Positions 62,235-64,000 of a DNA stretch of 64,000 nucleotides are shown here, piece by piece. The notes under the pieces are model-generated. The model worked only from the letters and a program-made list of their open reading frames with translations, ran no database searches and was not told the DNA's origin. Position 1 is the stretch's first letter; each line of letters begins with the position of its first letter. A program made the position numbers and the translations under genes. Source of the stretch: an uncultured Bacilli bacterium (lineage in GTDB: Bacteria; Bacillota_I; Bacilli_A; RF39; UBA660). The stretch covers positions 1 to 64,000 of the forward strand of contig CAKPIS010000002.1 of NCBI GenBank assembly GCA_934162425.1, given 5' to 3'.

Positions 62235-62705
62235 TTAAAATGCAATATCATCATCACTTATTTCAATTGAACTACCAAAGTCTGCAAAAACATCATCTGA
62301 TACGTTTGTTGCGGGTTTTGAATCAGTTTGAAAATCAGCTGGAGATACATCATCACTATTATTTGAACTAACACTTTCTGTTTGTCCTGACTTAGAACTT
62401 AAGAATTGAACACGGTCTGCAACAACTTCTGTTACATAAACACGCTTACCATCCTTATCATCATAATTTCTAGTTTGAATTCTACCATCAACAGCAACTA
62501 AAGAACCTTTAGTTACATATTTTTTAATATTTTCAGCTTGCTTTTGAAAAGCTACTATATTAATAAAATCTGTTTCTCTTTGACCATTTGCATTAGTATA
62601 CTGTCTATCTATAGCTATAGAAAAATTAACTATAGGAGCATTACTAGATGAATATCTAAGTTCAGGATCTCTTGTTAATCTACCAATTAAAAATGCTTTA
62701 TTCAT
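62235..62705 (-). CDS. ssb: single-stranded DNA-binding protein
   Basis: This 156-residue SSB has an OB fold (MNKAFLIGRLTRDPELRYSS, FSIAIDRQYTN, DFINIVAFQKQAENIKKYV, VAVDGRIQTRNYDDKDGKRVY). A flexible Ser/Asp-rich linker leads to the acidic tip DDDIAF. The usual tip is DDDIPF; Pro is replaced by Ala, a change to the protein-interaction peptide worth noting. It lies between rpsF and rpsR, as is standard. Confidence 0.98.
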   Translation of the reverse strand: MNKAFLIGRLTRDPELRYSSSNAPIVNFSIAIDRQYTNANGQRETDFINIVAFQKQAENIKKYVTKGSLVAVDGRIQTRNYDDKDGKRVYVTEVVADRVQFLSSKSGQTESVSSNNSDDVSPADFQTDSKPATNVSDDVFADFGSSIEISDDDIAF

Positions 62706-62722
62706 TTTATTACCTCACTTTA

Positions 62723-63007
62723 CTAATCTTCTTTTACGATTAAATGACGAATAACATCTTCACTAATTAATGCTAAACGATCAAATTCATTAATTGCTTT
62801 AGCATCATTAGCTTCTAAATTAATTAAGAAGTAAAAACCAGTTTTAAAACCACTTACTTCATATGCCAATTCTTTTTGACCTAAGTCTTTTGAAGATGTA
62901 ACTTTAGCTCCGTTATCACTTAAAACTTTTTCAAAGTTTTTAGCAACTTCTTTAACTTTATCTTCTTCAAGATTTGGTCTTACTATGAACATAATTTCGT
63001 ATTTCAT
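62723..63007 (-). CDS. rpsF: 30S ribosomal protein S6
   Basis: S6 binds the platform with S18. The 94-residue sequence begins MKYEIMFIVRPNLEED and has KDLGQKELAYEVSGFKTGFYF and DRLALISEDVIRHLIVK. First gene of its operon, behind an S6:S18-type leader and a strong promoter. Confidence 0.98.
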   Translation of the reverse strand: MKYEIMFIVRPNLEEDKVKEVAKNFEKVLSDNGAKVTSSKDLGQKELAYEVSGFKTGFYFLINLEANDAKAINEFDRLALISEDVIRHLIVKED

Positions 63008-63080
63008 TTTATCTTTCCTCCTCTTCCGGTCTAATCGGCCCTTAAATAATTAAGAGCAAGAGAGTAAATTTAAATTACTC
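63008..63080 (-). promoter_or_regulatory. rpsF leader, S6:S18-binding type
   Basis: The leader holds, on the minus strand, GGGCCGATTAGACCGG followed by AAGAGGAGG just before the ATG. From memory this matches the conserved CCG-containing hairpin of bacterial rpsF leaders, which mimics the S6:S18 site on 16S rRNA and allows autoregulation. Confidence 0.6.
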
Positions 63081-63086
63081 GCAAGT

Positions 63087-63115
63087 ATTATAGCAAAAAA
63101 GAAGGTCATTGTAAA
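63087..63115 (-). promoter_or_regulatory. rpsF operon promoter (sigma-A)
   Basis: TTTACA (63115-63110), 17-nt spacer ending TGC (extended -10), TATAAT (63092-63087). The -35 lies in the loop of the upstream gene's terminator. Confidence 0.82.
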
Positions 63116-63122
63116 CCTTCTT
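63096..63122 (-). terminator. terminator overlapping the rpsF promoter
   Basis: Minus-strand 8-bp perfect stem AAGAAGGT/ACCTTCTT with an 8-nt loop that includes most of the rpsF -35, followed by TTTTGC. It ends the 115-residue gene upstream. Confidence 0.8.
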
Positions 63123-63135
63123 ATTAATTATATTC

Positions 63136-63483
63136 TTATTTTTTTCCTCTAAGTACTAAACCATTCATTTCTTCTATATATCTATCGGCATCTTTATATC
63201 TTATTCTTTTGTTTTTGTGAGAAACTTTTTCCAAAATTCTTTTACCAAGTATGTTACCTTTTCTAAAATTATTATCTACATTATCATATTTATGACCACT
63301 AGAAATGTCCTTATATTTACCATTTTTATTTTTAGCTAAAATATATATAGGTGGATTAAACTCTGTATAAGAATTATATGATGGTGATATATCATACTTA
63401 GATTCTACATCAAGCGATCTAACTAATTCTACTACTTCTAAATTCTTAGTTGAAATACCAAAAATCCTATCTGTTATTAACAT
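63136..63483 (-). CDS. small protein of unknown function
   Basis: The 115-residue soluble protein starts MLITDRIFGISTKNLEVVEL. Its middle part PPIYILAKNKNGKYKDISSG and the basic C-terminus KVSHKNKRIRYKDADRYIEE are hydrophilic. No signal peptide, membrane helix or known motif is seen. GGC/AAGAAAGAAGG-type purines precede the ATG. It lies between ychF and the rpsF operon. Confidence 0.7.
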   Translation of the reverse strand: MLITDRIFGISTKNLEVVELVRSLDVESKYDISPSYNSYTEFNPPIYILAKNKNGKYKDISSGHKYDNVDNNFRKGNILGKRILEKVSHKNKRIRYKDADRYIEEMNGLVLRGKK

Positions 63484-63564
63484 TTTATTTGCCTTCTTTC
63501 TTAGTGAATTATATTATACCACTATAATTTAATATGACAATAACCTTATTAATATACCTATTTC

Positions 63565-64000
63565 TTAATTATTAAATCTAAATAAACAAATATCTCCATC
63601 TTGCATTACGTATTCTTTACCTTCACTTCTAAGTTTTCCTGCCTCTTTAGCACCTTTTTCTCCACCATACTTTTTATAGTCATTAAAACTTATTACTTCT
63701 GCTCTAATAAATCCTTTTTCAAAATCACTATGTATTATTCCTGCACAAGCTGGAGCTTTCATTCCATCAGAAAATGTCCATGCTCTAACTTCTTTAGGTC
63801 CAGCTGTAAAATAAGTCTTTAATCCAAGAAGACTATATGATGCCTTAATAAGTTTATCTAAACCCGGTTCATCTATTCCAAGTTCATTTAAAAATGCTTT
63901 TTTCTCTTCATCTTCAAATCCGCTTAGTTCTTCTTCCATTTTTGCACATAAAACTATTACTTTAGAATTATCTTTTATAGCATATTCTTTTACACTTTTA
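63565..64000 (-). CDS. ychF: ribosome-binding ATPase YchF/OLA1, C-terminal part (5' end outside window)
   Basis: The frame is open to the window edge. The visible 144 residues cover the end of the helical domain and the TGS domain: VIVLCAKMEEEL, LIKASYSLLGLKTYFTAGPKEVRAW, AGIIHSDFEKGFIRAEVI and KEYVMQDGDICLFRFN. YchF is an Obg-family GTPase-like protein that prefers ATP and binds ribosomes. The nucleotide-binding domain lies beyond position 64000. Confidence 0.96.
   Translation of the reverse strand, partial: KSVKEYAIKDNSKVIVLCAKMEEELSGFEDEEKKAFLNELGIDEPGLDKLIKASYSLLGLKTYFTAGPKEVRAWTFSDGMKAPACAGIIHSDFEKGFIRAEVISFNDYKKYGGEKGAKEAGKLRSEGKEYVMQDGDICLFRFNN

Overview
The window is about 64 kb of low-GC DNA from a chromosome of a Gram-positive, endospore-forming member of the Bacilli. 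The reading is an AT-rich gut lineage near Erysipelotrichia or the RF39 group; this placement is inferred from gene content, not from a search. Evidence: strong AGGAGG-type ribosome binding sites, extended -10 promoters, the Firmicutes order of the S10-spc-alpha ribosomal operon, ECF transporter genes, Spo0A and GerQ, and a single-membrane envelope. UGA is a normal stop (several ATGA stop/start overlaps use it), which argues against the Mollicutes code 4. Almost every gene is on the minus strand; only a DUF378 gene, clpP, gerQ and one coiled-coil gene are on plus.

Layout. 1-1139: 5' two-thirds of a 16S rRNA gene (minus), with leader, tandem promoters and an A-tract upstream region. 1.4-5.8 kb: ntdP, S41 protease, a thioredoxin-like membrane protein, a YdcC/GerS-like lipoprotein behind a sigma-E-like promoter, DUF378. 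5.8-9 kb: ecfA1-ecfA2-ecfT-truA. 9-14.2 kb: an accessory block between rplQ and ecfA1, genes that usually adjoin: a VirD4/TraG-like ATPase, a small membrane protein, a VanY-type carboxypeptidase, an SDR oxidoreductase and a type IV prepilin. 14.2-28.5 kb: one long operon from rpsJ to rplQ, including secY, adk, map, infA, rpmJ and rpoA, but without rpmD (L30). 28.5-33.5 kb: a leucine-rich surface protein, a Bax-inhibitor-1 protein, spo0A with a perfect 0A box, and a small unknown gene. 33.5-41.8 kb: glycolysis genes tpiA, pgk and gap mixed with a glycosyltransferase, a flippase-like membrane protein and an Ig-like surface protein, then a uridine-kinase-like gene. 41.9-49.7 kb: clpP, an Rpn-like nuclease, a CmpB-type membrane protein, cysS, clpC, and a YfcC-type transporter split into two genes. 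49.9-52.6 kb: a two-gene module of a 52-residue protein and an 834-residue protein with an HExxH motif and twelve 20-residue repeats. 52.7-64 kb: dusB, a FemX-like gene, pduL, gerQ, ung, the rplI-dnaB-M23-walJ-rlmH operon, rpsF-ssb-rpsR and the 3' part of ychF.

Most of the window is housekeeping. The unusual points are the 49.9-52.6 kb module, a ClpC whose second ATPase domain has lost its catalytic residues, a 9-bp hairpin pairing the clpC start codon, a terminator-like hairpin around the start codon of the gene after cysS, the orphan VirD4-like ATPase with an altered Walker B, the split transporter fused to a TM2 domain, and sporulation control sites (0A box, two sigma-E-like promoters) beside genes where they make biological sense.
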